Source: Acidobacteriota bacterium (GTDB lineage: Bacteria > Acidobacteriota > Terriglobia > Bryobacterales > Bryobacteraceae). From it: a stretch of 64,000 bases of DNA. Of the stretch, positions 1 to 7,765 are shown one piece after another. The number at the start of each line of letters is the position of its first letter. Position 1 is the stretch's first letter. Below the pieces are notes generated by a model, which worked only from the letters and a program-made list of their open reading frames with translations, did not search any database and was not told the origin of the DNA. The translations under genes and the position numbers were made by a program. The stretch is taken from assembly GCA_014584705.1 (NCBI GenBank), contig JACTMJ010000013.1, positions 1 through 64,000 of the forward strand, given 5' to 3'.

Positions 1-25
1 GTCTGCCTTGCTATGCTCAAGAACA

Positions 26-45
26 CTTCCTCTTAGGAGAGGAAG
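26..45 (-). terminator. Hairpin downstream of the relaxase gene
   Basis: An 8-bp perfect inverted repeat (CTTCCTCT / AGAGGAAG) with a 4-nt loop lies about 50 bp past the relaxase stop codon. It could end the mobilisation operon. No clear T-run follows it on the minus strand, so it may instead be a processing site or a chance hairpin. Confidence 0.25.
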
Positions 46-94
46 AACCAATAACCCTTAGCGGAGAACGAAGACTTACACAAAAATCAGGACA

Positions 95-2893
95 CTACCG
101 CTTCCCGAGGAGAGAGACATACTCCTCAGCCGCCGCCTTGAAGAGGTCGCCCTCCGGAACCTCGTCAATAACACCCATCCGCGACAGCTTCATGAAGCCA
201 AGCGTGGGGTCCTCCCGGAGCGTGCTCAGAGCGCTTCGCAGTGATCCTCTCTGCTGCACGACCTCCGTTACCCGAAACGTCTTCAACTCCGAGTCCTTCT
301 GTAACAACCGAAAAGCATCACCGGCCTCGACCGAACGCATCTGCCGGGTATCGCCCATGAGCACAACGCGGCAATCAAGTCGCTCAGTGAGGTCCAGAAA
401 CTCCGCCATCTGCTTGGAACTGATCAGGCTCGCCTGATCGACGAGGACTACATGCCCCCGGCGCTGCTGTGCCTTCTCCGTCGGCACCTCCATCCACGAG
501 CGCTGATTCAGGAGCGCGAACCGGCCCATGGCGATTGCATCCTTGACCCCGGCCCGCTTCAGGACATCCATGCTCGCCCCAGTCGGAGTTACGGTTGTGA
601 CTTCCTTCCCGGAACTTCGGATCGCATCCTGAATGGCAGCGAGAACCACCGCCGTCCTCGTGCCCGCCGCCCCTTGGATCGACACAACTCGATCCGTGCT
701 GTTCAAGACGCTATCAATCGCCGCCTGCTCTTCGGCCATCATTGGACGTTGGGCAATCCCCGGCCAGGTCAAGGGGGCATGCCTCCCAACTCCCCGGTTG
801 ATGTTGTCGATCATACTCTGCTCGCGGAGGAGCGTTTCCTTTGTAGCGATCAGTCCTTCAAGCCGAACCACATCCCCGCGTTCAATCTGCGCATTCAGGA
901 GCCGCTCGAGCTTTTCGTAGCTCGTCTTCCCTCGCCCGTGATCCATGGCAGCCGCGATCACCTCATCAACCTTCGCCACCGACAGCCGCTCGAAGACATG
1001 CTCTTTCGCGTATTCCAGAGACAGCACCGTGTGACGATCGGCCAACCCCTTCCACAGTTCAACGGCTTTATCCCAGCTAGCCGCCAGCCGTCCACCAACC
1101 GCCGCTTGAACGCGCTCAGGCTCAACTCCCCTCACCTTCCCCTGCTGCACTCGCTCCGGCTCAAGACTCGCCGTCCGCTCCTCGACCTTCTCTACCGCTT
1201 CCCGCGCCGCCATCTTCCTCGCTTCCATCCGCGCCAGAGCTTCATCGCGAACCCGATGAAGAAGAACCCGCTCCTGCTCCGTCATCCGGGCCTGCTGCAG
1301 AGCGTGGACTTCGGCCTTGGAAATCTTCGTCAGCTTCGGCTGCCGAGTTCCCCGGACAACTACCGCGACCTCGCTCCCGGTGAGTTCCCGGCCCTTTTCC
1401 GCCTCCAGCGCCTCTACGCCCTTGTCCCGGTCCTTGCTGCGTTGGCTGAACTTCTCCCGCAGGCTCTCCGGGATGCCCTTAATCTCGAAGCCGAGGCTCT
1501 TCCCGTTCTTGTCGAAGTTCGGCTCAATCTCGTAGCCCAACTGCTTCAGACCTTCAGCAAGAGCGCTCCGGAAGTGTTCCGTCGCCAGAGGCAGCGCCTC
1601 ATACATCCGCTTGGCATGCATCGCCTTGAACTGCCCCTCGACCTCATCCCAGGTCATATTCGGAATCACGAAATGGACATGAAGCTGAGGATCGAGCGCC
1701 CGACTTGTGTCGTGCAGGTAGGCAGCGGCCAGAAGCTCACCCGTCTCCCGAAGCTCATTCGCGCCGTTGACCCGGACGCGGGTATCAACGTAGGACTGTA
1801 AAAACTCGACCACGGTCGCTCTAGCCGCCTCAGCGAAGAGCGGCTCAATCCGGTCGTCTACCCTGGACATGATCGAAACCGACTTGGGCGCAGACACCAC
1901 GAAATCGTTCGCCGCCACACTGTTCTTGGTCCCGGCCCGCTCCCGGAGAACATCACCCGTCCGTGGATGACGACCGGCAATAAGCTTGTCCACATCTCCC
2001 TCTTCTACTACCCCGGCTATCCTAAGGCGTTCAGCAATCCTGCCCAGGAACAAGCCGACAATCGTCTGTTCCTCGTCGAGGTAATCAGGGAAGCTCAGGT
2101 GGCGTGCGGCATACCCCTTTCCACTCCGGACCTGGTAGGTGGTCACCACACCGAACACAGCCGAGATCGAGATGAGCGCCAACTTGTCGGCCAGTGAATT
2201 CACATCCGGGTAAGGCCAGAAGCAGCCCAGTTCAGAATCCCCAGACCGGTAAAGCCACAACAGAGAACTGCATGCGGCAGGCGAAATGCTAGCGGAAGAA
2301 ACCGAAATGCTAGCGGAAACACTATTCCCTCCGCCCTTGGGGGCGAAGGAGAACCGCCAAAACCAAGCGGTCCATACAAGCGCCGAGGCGAGGCCCACGA
2401 CGCGGCAGAAGACCTCCAGCCGCCAGCGGATCGGCACGTCTCTCCGACGCGATTCCCAGAGGCGAAACACGAGATCGAACGCTCCTGTGACGAGCACGGC
2501 GCGGACAAGATTGGTAAGAGCCTCGGCAAACGAAATCATGCCCAGCAGGTATCGAGCGATGGCGTCGAAAGCGAAGAGGCACGCCCACTGCGAGAGCAGG
2601 TTGAGCCAGAGGTAGCCGGCGACCAGCACGATGATGCCCGACGTGATGTAGCCGACGGCGACAATGCTGATCAGCACGCAAAGGAGCCGGAGGAGTTCCT
2701 CCCAGGAGGCGGCAACTGTGATCCTGGAAAGATCACGACTGCCGAGCAGGAGGAGAAGTCCGAGGAAGAGGAACTTCACGGACTGGAAGAACACCCGACT
2801 GGTGTCGATGCTCCGGTTCGTGAGGACCTTGAGTCCCAACTCACGGAGGTCCTGCGGCTCGAAATCCCACCAGGGCTTACGCTCAGTCATCAT
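95..2893 (-). CDS. MobF/TrwC-type relaxase with fused N-terminal membrane domain and degenerate helicase
   Basis: A 932-residue protein predicted to nick and carry the transferred strand of the mobile element. Residues 1-245 hold about five hydrophobic segments and no relaxase motif. The relaxase begins near residue 249, with candidate catalytic tyrosines Y261 and Y271 and the metal-binding histidines H394, H405 and H407 (LDPQLHVHF). A helicase-like part follows, but its Walker A reads GAAGTRT (residues 741-747; the GK pair of GTGKT is lost) and Walker B reads VDQAS (818-822; E to Q). GDTRQ (847-851) is kept. The protein ends about where the later helicase motifs should start, so it is shorter than TrwC. 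The start ATG has a GGAGG site and overlaps the preceding gene. The family call is firm; loss of helicase activity is inference. Confidence 0.8.
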   Translation of the reverse strand: MMTERKPWWDFEPQDLRELGLKVLTNRSIDTSRVFFQSVKFLFLGLLLLLGSRDLSRITVAASWEELLRLLCVLISIVAVGYITSGIIVLVAGYLWLNLLSQWACLFAFDAIARYLLGMISFAEALTNLVRAVLVTGAFDLVFRLWESRRRDVPIRWRLEVFCRVVGLASALVWTAWFWRFSFAPKGGGNSVSASISVSSASISPAACSSLLWLYRSGDSELGCFWPYPDVNSLADKLALISISAVFGVVTTYQVRSGKGYAARHLSFPDYLDEEQTIVGLFLGRIAERLRIAGVVEEGDVDKLIAGRHPRTGDVLRERAGTKNSVAANDFVVSAPKSVSIMSRVDDRIEPLFAEAARATVVEFLQSYVDTRVRVNGANELRETGELLAAAYLHDTSRALDPQLHVHFVIPNMTWDEVEGQFKAMHAKRMYEALPLATEHFRSALAEGLKQLGYEIEPNFDKNGKSLGFEIKGIPESLREKFSQRSKDRDKGVEALEAEKGRELTGSEVAVVVRGTRQPKLTKISKAEVHALQQARMTEQERVLLHRVRDEALARMEARKMAAREAVEKVEERTASLEPERVQQGKVRGVEPERVQAAVGGRLAASWDKAVELWKGLADRHTVLSLEYAKEHVFERLSVAKVDEVIAAAMDHGRGKTSYEKLERLLNAQIERGDVVRLEGLIATKETLLREQSMIDNINRGVGRHAPLTWPGIAQRPMMAEEQAAIDSVLNSTDRVVSIQGAAGTRTAVVLAAIQDAIRSSGKEVTTVTPTGASMDVLKRAGVKDAIAMGRFALLNQRSWMEVPTEKAQQRRGHVVLVDQASLISSKQMAEFLDLTERLDCRVVLMGDTRQMRSVEAGDAFRLLQKDSELKTFRVTEVVQQRGSLRSALSTLREDPTLGFMKLSRMGVIDEVPEGDLFKAAAEEYVSLLGKR

Positions 2894-3428
2894 TTCCTCC
2901 TCCTGGCCCCTTTGGGACGATCCGGACGTGAGGGCTCGTCAGGTATTCCCAGAACTTCCTCAGGAGACCCTTTTTCCTCTTCGGTCCTTCCTGGAGGAAG
3001 GAAACCTTGAGCCACCGGCGACGGCTCGCCTTGAACGTGTCACCAGCGGCAACAAAGACCGCCTCCACGACGCGATCCTTGCCGCCCTGCTTGAGCGTCA
3101 TCAAGGTATCGGTGTTCAGTTCGGTAGAGGCCCACGACTCCGGCCCGAACTTCATGGCGCTGCTAACCCGTTGACCGAGAGAAGCAGCAACCCACTTCTG
3201 CGTCTTCTCGTCGTCGGTCCTGCAGAGGAAGCGGTTGCGGAGTCCCGCGACGAGCATCATTGCGGCATCCCCGCCAAGGGCATTCGTCAGGTTATTGATG
3301 GTCTGCGTGGCGTAAATCACGGAGGTCATCGTGTAGCGGCACGAAGAAACGTGGCTCTCATCGCCAGTGGTGCACACCTCGTGGTAGTCGTCAACGAAGA
3401 GGAAGACCGGACGATATTTGAGGTTCAT
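2883..3428 (-). CDS. Coupling-protein (VirD4/TraD-like) C-terminal half with Walker B
   Basis: A 181-residue protein starting MNLKYRPVFLFVDDYHEV. The hydrophobic strand ending in DD at residues 13-14 is the Walker B of a VirD4/TraG-type DNA-pumping ATPase, and YATQTINNL further on matches the family's glutamine motif. No Walker A is present; it lies in the gene immediately before. The start ATG shares its A with the stop TGA of that gene (TGATG), and a GAGGGG ribosome site sits 6 nt upstream, so the two are probably translationally coupled. The same junction also allows a -1 frameshift (see the heptamer at 3431-3437). The 3' end overlaps the relaxase start. Either two subunits assemble, or a fused product is made as well. 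Confidence 0.7.
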   Translation of the reverse strand: MNLKYRPVFLFVDDYHEVCTTGDESHVSSCRYTMTSVIYATQTINNLTNALGGDAAMMLVAGLRNRFLCRTDDEKTQKWVAASLGQRVSSAMKFGPESWASTELNTDTLMTLKQGGKDRVVEAVFVAAGDTFKASRRRWLKVSFLQEGPKRKKGLLRKFWEYLTSPHVRIVPKGPGGGNDD

Positions 3429-4312
3429 CACTTTCCCCTCTTCGCTAGCGTCGCCCGCTGAAACATCACCTTCCACAGCACCAGCGCGACCAGGCCGGAG
3501 CGGGGAGATGCATGCGTGGGCCAGTCAACGATCACGATTTTCCCGTGGTCAAGAATGTCGTCCGGGCTTACCGTAGTGGTTGTCCCGAATCTGGTAAAGA
3601 GCGGGTCGTGGCAGAGTTCAGCAATAACCATCAGGGCCGAGGCCCGGATGCTCTCACGAGTTTCCACAGCGAGCGAAGGCCAGAAGTCGAGCAGGTAGCT
3701 CATCACCCGGCGCATCTCATCTTCCAGCGGGGATCGTTCAGCGCGCAGCCAGGCTTCCCGAAGCATCTTTAAGCAGTAGTTGGTCTCCGGGTCCAGCTCA
3801 CCTAGGCTTCGCGGCAGGCTGGTGAGCATCCTATAGATCGAACCTAGTTCGAGCTTTCCTTCGACGATGTAAAGAACGGTGAGGATCGCCCGAAACACGC
3901 TCAGCGCCGCCTCTCGAAAGAATCGGTCCTCATGGGCACCCTTACGGGCGAGTGCGTCCATGATAGACGTCAGGCAGAACAACACGTCTTCCATTACCAA
4001 CTGCATGTCGCGCTGGAGCTTCGAAACGTAGTCCAGGAAATTGAAAGTATGTTCAGAATTGGCGGAAAAGACGATCACATCGTCAATCCGCCCCGCTTCC
4101 TCGCACCAACGAAGATAGAGTTCGCGGCACTCAGTTTTGACGCAGAGGAAAAGCCCACCGAAATCGGCGCGAAGTTGGGCAAGCATCAGCGTCCGGGCAG
4201 CCCCGCTTGTCTTTCCCGTGCCGATACCGCCGAGGATTAGCACGCCGAGGAACGCCTGGAGAGTTGTGAAGAAGTCGCGACCGTTAAGGTCAAGAAGTTT
4301 GGGGATCTTCAT
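3428..4312 (-). CDS. Coupling-protein (VirD4/TraD-like) N-terminal half with Walker A
   Basis: A 294-residue protein with a Walker A at residues 28-35 (GGIGTGKT), followed by a helical all-alpha-like region and ending in IVIVDWPTHASPRSGL and WKVMFQRATLAKRGK. Type IV coupling proteins normally have N-terminal membrane helices, then Walker A, then Walker B in one chain. Here the protein starts directly before Walker A and stops just before Walker B, which is encoded by the next gene. A 71-residue membrane peptide is encoded 9 bp upstream and may supply the missing anchor. It presumably connects the relaxase-DNA complex to a secretion channel, but no type IV secretion genes are seen in the window. 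Confidence 0.7.
   Translation of the reverse strand: MKIPKLLDLNGRDFFTTLQAFLGVLILGGIGTGKTSGAARTLMLAQLRADFGGLFLCVKTECRELYLRWCEEAGRIDDVIVFSANSEHTFNFLDYVSKLQRDMQLVMEDVLFCLTSIMDALARKGAHEDRFFREAALSVFRAILTVLYIVEGKLELGSIYRMLTSLPRSLGELDPETNYCLKMLREAWLRAERSPLEDEMRRVMSYLLDFWPSLAVETRESIRASALMVIAELCHDPLFTRFGTTTTVSPDDILDHGKIVIVDWPTHASPRSGLVALVLWKVMFQRATLAKRGK
3431..3437 (-). other. Candidate -1 frameshift heptamer G_GGA_AAG
   Basis: On the minus strand the last codons of the Walker A gene read AAG AGG GGA AAG TGA. The heptamer G GGA AAG has the X_XXY_YYZ form of -1 slippery sites and sits directly before the stop. Slipping back one base gives GTG ATG AAC, the reading frame of the Walker B gene, producing an uninterrupted coupling protein. 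A GAGGGG element at the same place could act as a stimulator or as the ribosome site for re-initiation. Which is used cannot be told from sequence. Confidence 0.4.
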
Positions 4313-4321
4313 CGGAGATTC

Positions 4322-4537
4322 CTACGAAGGCCGATCGTCGCCAGGACGAACGGTATCAATGAGCGCTCGGACAACGGCCCAGATGGAGTCGCCGTCCAAC
4401 AGTTCACGGGTGAGGAGCACCGACAGTCCCAAGGCGGTGAGCTTGAAGAACACCGCCATGATCACCGTCGCGGGGCTCTTCGTAAAGGTATCCATGAACC
4501 GGAGGAAGCTGAGACGGCGCATCTCTTGGAACGTCAT
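4322..4537 (-). CDS. Small membrane protein of the mobilisation operon
   Basis: A 71-residue peptide starting MTFQEMRRLSFL. It has one or two hydrophobic stretches (about residues 17-40) and a short polar tail ending DDRPS. The start is chosen because its ATG overlaps the stop of the upstream gene (ATGA), and its stop lies 9 bp before the coupling-protein Walker A gene. I do not recognise the family. Position suggests it may act as a detached membrane anchor for the split coupling protein; this is inference. Confidence 0.6.
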   Translation of the reverse strand: MTFQEMRRLSFLRFMDTFTKSPATVIMAVFFKLTALGLSVLLTRELLDGDSIWAVVRALIDTVRPGDDRPS

Positions 4538-6351
4538 TTCCCACCTCCCGTCGTGGAGATGGCGAACGCGGCATACGTCTCCGTGGCTGGGCCGAGCACA
4601 TTCTGGCACCAATCTTCGAGGCCATGGAGACCGAACTGACGGCTGACAACCTCATCAGCCCCAGCGTCCATCATGCTGGCCTTCCAGCCGTCGAGGAGGC
4701 TCTTCTGCTTCTGGGGCGAGACCTTGGCCAACTCTATGCTTTCCAGGAACCCGAGATAGACCTTGACTCCGCTCAGTCGCAGGTCACCCAGGCTCGGGAC
4801 AACCGGCGTCGTGGGCTTATCACCAACGTCTTGAACAAGGTCACCCAGCACAACCAGACCACCCGGCGAAGCTCCATCAAGCAGTTCCCCCGCAAGCGTC
4901 ATAGCCGAGATGTAGTCCGACCTGCGGTCGTGCTTCCGCCACTTTGCAAGTTCATCTGGCAGTCGCGCTCGGAACTCCCGATACTCGGCTTCGAAGTTGT
5001 CGCCGAAGGCTTCCACTTCGCACGGAAGCCTCATCGAAAGGCCCTGGCCACGATTGCCGTTCACCGGCAGCACCGACATCTCCCAGCAAGAGGGGAGGTG
5101 CGCGAGCACCACACTGGCGGCAACGACGAAATCGGCATCGGTCGTCAGAACGCTCCGAGTAACATCCAGAATGACGATTACCCGCCCGGACTCTTGCGTA
5201 GGACTCATGCACCCGTGCTGCAACGGCAGCAAGAGCAGCAGGAAGAGCCCCGCTGCCGGGAACGGCAACTTCAGTTGAGTTGGCTTTGCATCGCGTCGGA
5301 GCGTGGGCAGCAGATTCAGCATTACGACCGCGAGGGCGACAATACCCACCAAGAGGGATATCACCAGCCCGAGGGTACCGGCGCGAGCCCAAAGCGCCAC
5401 AGTCAACCCGATCGCCAAGAGCGCCGCGCACCCGCCCACCGCCACGATCGTCAACATCCCGCGAACGGGATCAAACCCATCCCAGCGGGACGCCCGCATC
5501 TGCCCCACTTCGACGCCAAGGCTGTATTCGGCACTTGCGGCTCCGATGAGCTTCTGCAACTGCTCCCTGCGCTTCTCGAAGATGACTTCCTCGCGGGCCT
5601 TCTTCCTGAGGAGGCCGAACAACTTCGCCTTCAGAAGCACTCGGAACAACTTTCGACCATGGACGGTGATGCTCTCGCTCACCCGCCGCCAGATCATGGC
5701 CGAGACAATCGCGAAGATCGCGGTGAACACTCCGAGCATGACGACCAGCGACATGCCGTAGCCATCGAGAAGTTGTTGGGCCTTCCCGTCCGGGTAACGG
5801 GCAATCTCCACCAACTTGAGGTAGCCAAGGCGGAAGTGGATGAGCGCGGCGATTCCCACCGGAACCAAGGGGGCAAGGAGCACAGTGAGAAGATTGTTCC
5901 CTTGTTCCCAAAGGGAGGCGAGGCACTTGGTGAAAGCACTCGCGCCGAGGATCACCGGCAGGGCCATCAAGAGCAGCCATGGTCCCTTCGCGCCGAAGAT
6001 GGCGAAGCCCATCATCGTCGTTCCTGTCTCGCCCGCAACGGCGAGCACGATCACCGCCAGCAGAAGGATCGCCTTCCAGAGTGGGAGCGGTGGCGCACCG
6101 CCCGCGTTGATGGCCGCTTCGACTTCCGCGATCCGGGACTCCATCGCCGTGATGCTCACCTCCATGGTTCGGATCTTCGGCTCGTGGATCTCGGCGAGTC
6201 TTGCCTCGGCGGCTCCACCGAGTTCGGCAGCGTAGCGCTGCCGGTGTAGAACTCCCACGCCTCGGCGGCCATCTGTTGCGCCTTCACGGTGCCCAGGAAG
6301 CCTCTTCACCACCCAGTCGGTCGAATGAACAACACCGTTAATCCGAAGCAT
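4534..6351 (-). CDS. Polytopic membrane protein with C-terminal VWA-like domain, mobilisation operon
   Basis: A 605-residue protein of no family I can name. After an N-terminal coiled-coil-prone stretch (about 45-85) come several membrane segments (about 92-107, 122-140, 152-170, 198-220, 298-345). A second hydrophobic run (366-380) ends in LQHGC with C381, like a lipobox. The C-terminal third starts RVIVILDVTRSV; D-x-T-x-S resembles the MIDAS metal site of von Willebrand A domains. An internal Met at residue 344 could in principle start a separate lipoprotein made of the last 260 residues. The main start has an AGGAGGTG site and overlaps the upstream gene, and the stop overlaps the next gene, so it belongs to the operon. 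A role in mating contact or regulation is speculation. Confidence 0.6.
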   Translation of the reverse strand: MLRINGVVHSTDWVVKRLPGHREGATDGRRGVGVLHRQRYAAELGGAAEARLAEIHEPKIRTMEVSITAMESRIAEVEAAINAGGAPPLPLWKAILLLAVIVLAVAGETGTTMMGFAIFGAKGPWLLLMALPVILGASAFTKCLASLWEQGNNLLTVLLAPLVPVGIAALIHFRLGYLKLVEIARYPDGKAQQLLDGYGMSLVVMLGVFTAIFAIVSAMIWRRVSESITVHGRKLFRVLLKAKLFGLLRKKAREEVIFEKRREQLQKLIGAASAEYSLGVEVGQMRASRWDGFDPVRGMLTIVAVGGCAALLAIGLTVALWARAGTLGLVISLLVGIVALAVVMLNLLPTLRRDAKPTQLKLPFPAAGLFLLLLLPLQHGCMSPTQESGRVIVILDVTRSVLTTDADFVVAASVVLAHLPSCWEMSVLPVNGNRGQGLSMRLPCEVEAFGDNFEAEYREFRARLPDELAKWRKHDRRSDYISAMTLAGELLDGASPGGLVVLGDLVQDVGDKPTTPVVPSLGDLRLSGVKVYLGFLESIELAKVSPQKQKSLLDGWKASMMDAGADEVVSRQFGLHGLEDWCQNVLGPATETYAAFAISTTGGGK

Positions 6352-6730
6352 CGTTCACCTCCTCGTCAAAGGTCGGGTCCTCCGCCGCCATGGTGCCTAC
6401 GAAGGCGACATGACTATTCCGTGGCAAGTAGCGGCTGATCAACCGGCCCAGCGCGTCGTATTGACGCTTGCTCAAGCGCCAGATTTCAAAAATCTCGGTG
6501 TCGCAGGGGGTCAATCCGTAGAACTCTCCCCGCTTAACACTACGGCTACTCCAGTTCGCGAATCTCTTCTCCAGCGCCTTCCGAAAGCGATTCAGCGGGA
6601 TCTTGTCGGCGGGCATCCAAGGCAATTCAGCCGCCACGACCAAGGTGACGCCGAAATACCGCAACGACATCTCGTTTTGTTGAGGTTCATGACCTGGCTT
6701 CTTGCGAAGCCTCACAGTATCTGCCGCCAT
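6338..6730 (-). CDS. Hypothetical protein, first gene of the mobilisation operon
   Basis: A 130-residue soluble protein starting MAADTVRLRKKPG, with an AAGGAG site 8 nt upstream of the chosen ATG. It has a basic N-terminus and an acidic tail (EEVNDASD). No domain is recognised. Being promoter-proximal in a relaxase operon and next to a repeat-rich intergenic region, it might be an accessory DNA-binding protein, but no HTH is evident and this is only a guess. Confidence 0.5.
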   Translation of the reverse strand: MAADTVRLRKKPGHEPQQNEMSLRYFGVTLVVAAELPWMPADKIPLNRFRKALEKRFANWSSRSVKRGEFYGLTPCDTEIFEIWRLSKRQYDALGRLISRYLPRNSHVAFVGTMAAEDPTFDEEVNDASD

Positions 6731-6802
6731 GTTCAGCACTCCTTTCGGCGCAGTTGCGCCCTAGCCCAATGTTCACAGGCGGGTGAAGTGGAAGCCATAT
6801 TT

Positions 6803-6834
6803 CGTCTCTACGCGGGGTTGAATAGCGAGAGACG
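6803..6834. repeat. Inverted repeat in the divergent intergenic region (candidate oriT or operator)
   Basis: CGTCTCT (6803-6809) and AGAGACG (6828-6834) form a perfect 7-bp inverted repeat with an 18-nt spacer. It lies upstream of the mobilisation operon and is followed by a second inverted repeat. Origins of transfer usually lie beside relaxase operons and contain such repeats near the nick site. No nick site can be assigned by eye. Confidence 0.35.
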
Positions 6835-6852
6835 GTTGATGCCGGGACTGGC

Positions 6853-6874
6853 CGATCAGGCAATGGGCTGATCG
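6853..6874. repeat. Second inverted repeat in the same intergenic region
   Basis: CGATCAG (6853-6859) and CTGATCG (6868-6874) form a perfect 7-bp inverted repeat with an 8-nt loop, 18 bp past the first one. Together they occupy the roughly 400-bp gap (6731-7140) between the divergent mobilisation operon and the recombination genes. They may be oriT structure, operator sites or both. I see no gene in this gap. Confidence 0.35.
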
Positions 6875-7140
6875 ATGCTCAACTGCGCCAGAGATACATC
6901 GCCGCTTACGGTTGTACATTCGTTCGGTCTTTGATACTGATGGAGGTCTGGAGCGAGCTCATCAATCCAGAAGAAAGAAAAGATGTCCTGCATGAAGACG
7001 ATGTCAATTTATTCCATTGGAACCGCCACCTCAGGTAGGGCATCTCCTGGCGGCGCTATGTTCGATTTTGGCTTCAGTTGCCTGGCCCATGCGGCCAGGC
7101 CGGACAGAGCGCCTCCAATCTCACTTCTGGAGAGCCCAGC

Positions 7141-7491
7141 ATGTCCGATCGACAGATTCCATCGAATCATTACTTCCGCACCTGCCCGTTTTGCAAACTA
7201 GGATTCACTACGCCCTCGTCGGCAAGAATCTGTTGCGGCAGTGCGGAATGCGATAAGAACTCCCGCGCCGAGCGCAACGCGCGTTACCGCAAGGGCTACC
7301 GCGACGGCGTTCCGAACGCGAAACTCGCAAGAGTCCGCAAAATCAAAGCATCAAAGCACTCCCGCGACTACCGCGAGCGGAAGAAGCGCGAAGATCGTAG
7401 GCTCCCCATCGAACTGCCCAACGATAAGGCGCTCCGCAAACCGCCCGTGCGCGAGCAAGGCGAGAACAATCAGGACGCCAACGCCGCGTAG
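7141..7491 (+). CDS. Small basic zinc-ribbon protein
   Basis: A 116-residue protein starting MSDRQIPSNHYF. Near the N-terminus it has CPFC and, 14 residues on, a CCGSAEC group, which can form a treble-clef or zinc-ribbon site; the rest is very basic and helical (RYRKGYRDG, RDYRERKKRED). It is followed 11 bp later by the excisionase-like gene and then the recombinase, so it probably acts on element DNA. The function is not known. The start codon is the first ATG of this composition; an upstream in-frame extension is open but shows no family features. Confidence 0.55.
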   Translation: MSDRQIPSNHYFRTCPFCKLGFTTPSSARICCGSAECDKNSRAERNARYRKGYRDGVPNAKLARVRKIKASKHSRDYRERKKREDRRLPIELPNDKALRKPPVREQGENNQDANAA

Positions 7492-7502
7492 CGGAGGACA
7501 CT

Positions 7503-7715
7503 ATGGTTTCCCGCAACGGCGAAACGCAAAGCGAGGTCCTCACCCTCGCCGATGTGGCGTTGATTCTCCGCTGCTCGAAGGCTCACGTTTGCAACGTTAT
7601 CAACGGCAAGGTTCCCGATACGCCTCGCCTTCCCCACCTTGCCGTCGGACGGCGCAAACTCGTCCGCCGCGAGTGGCTGGAGGAATGGATGGAGGCGGCT
7701 AAGAGCGAATGCTAG
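7503..7715 (+). CDS. Excisionase-like helix-turn-helix protein
   Basis: A 70-residue protein with the layout of the MerR-like/excisionase HTH family: LTLADVALILRCSKAHVCNVI is the helix-turn-helix, and VGRRKLVRREWLEEWM is the typical wing and C-terminal helix. A GGAGG site precedes the ATG. It stands directly upstream of the tyrosine recombinase, the usual place for a recombination directionality factor. It would bind near the att site at 8997-9042 and favour excision. Confidence 0.7.
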   Translation: MVSRNGETQSEVLTLADVALILRCSKAHVCNVINGKVPDTPRLPHLAVGRRKLVRREWLEEWMEAAKSEC

Positions 7716-7765
7716 GATCGAAGGTATGTCAGGATTCGACGCCGGAAACGCGGGAAGGAAACTTC

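Noticed and set aside
452-1801. Long plus-strand open frame opposite the relaxase gene
   Set aside because: It has the Arg/Pro/Leu-rich composition of an antisense shadow, no domain and no ribosome site; the minus-strand relaxase motifs explain the region.
4624-6249. 541-codon plus-strand open frame opposite the membrane/VWA-like gene
   Set aside because: Composition is rich in His, Arg, Gln and Asp without membrane or domain features; the minus strand has overlapping starts, ribosome sites and hydrophobic helices.
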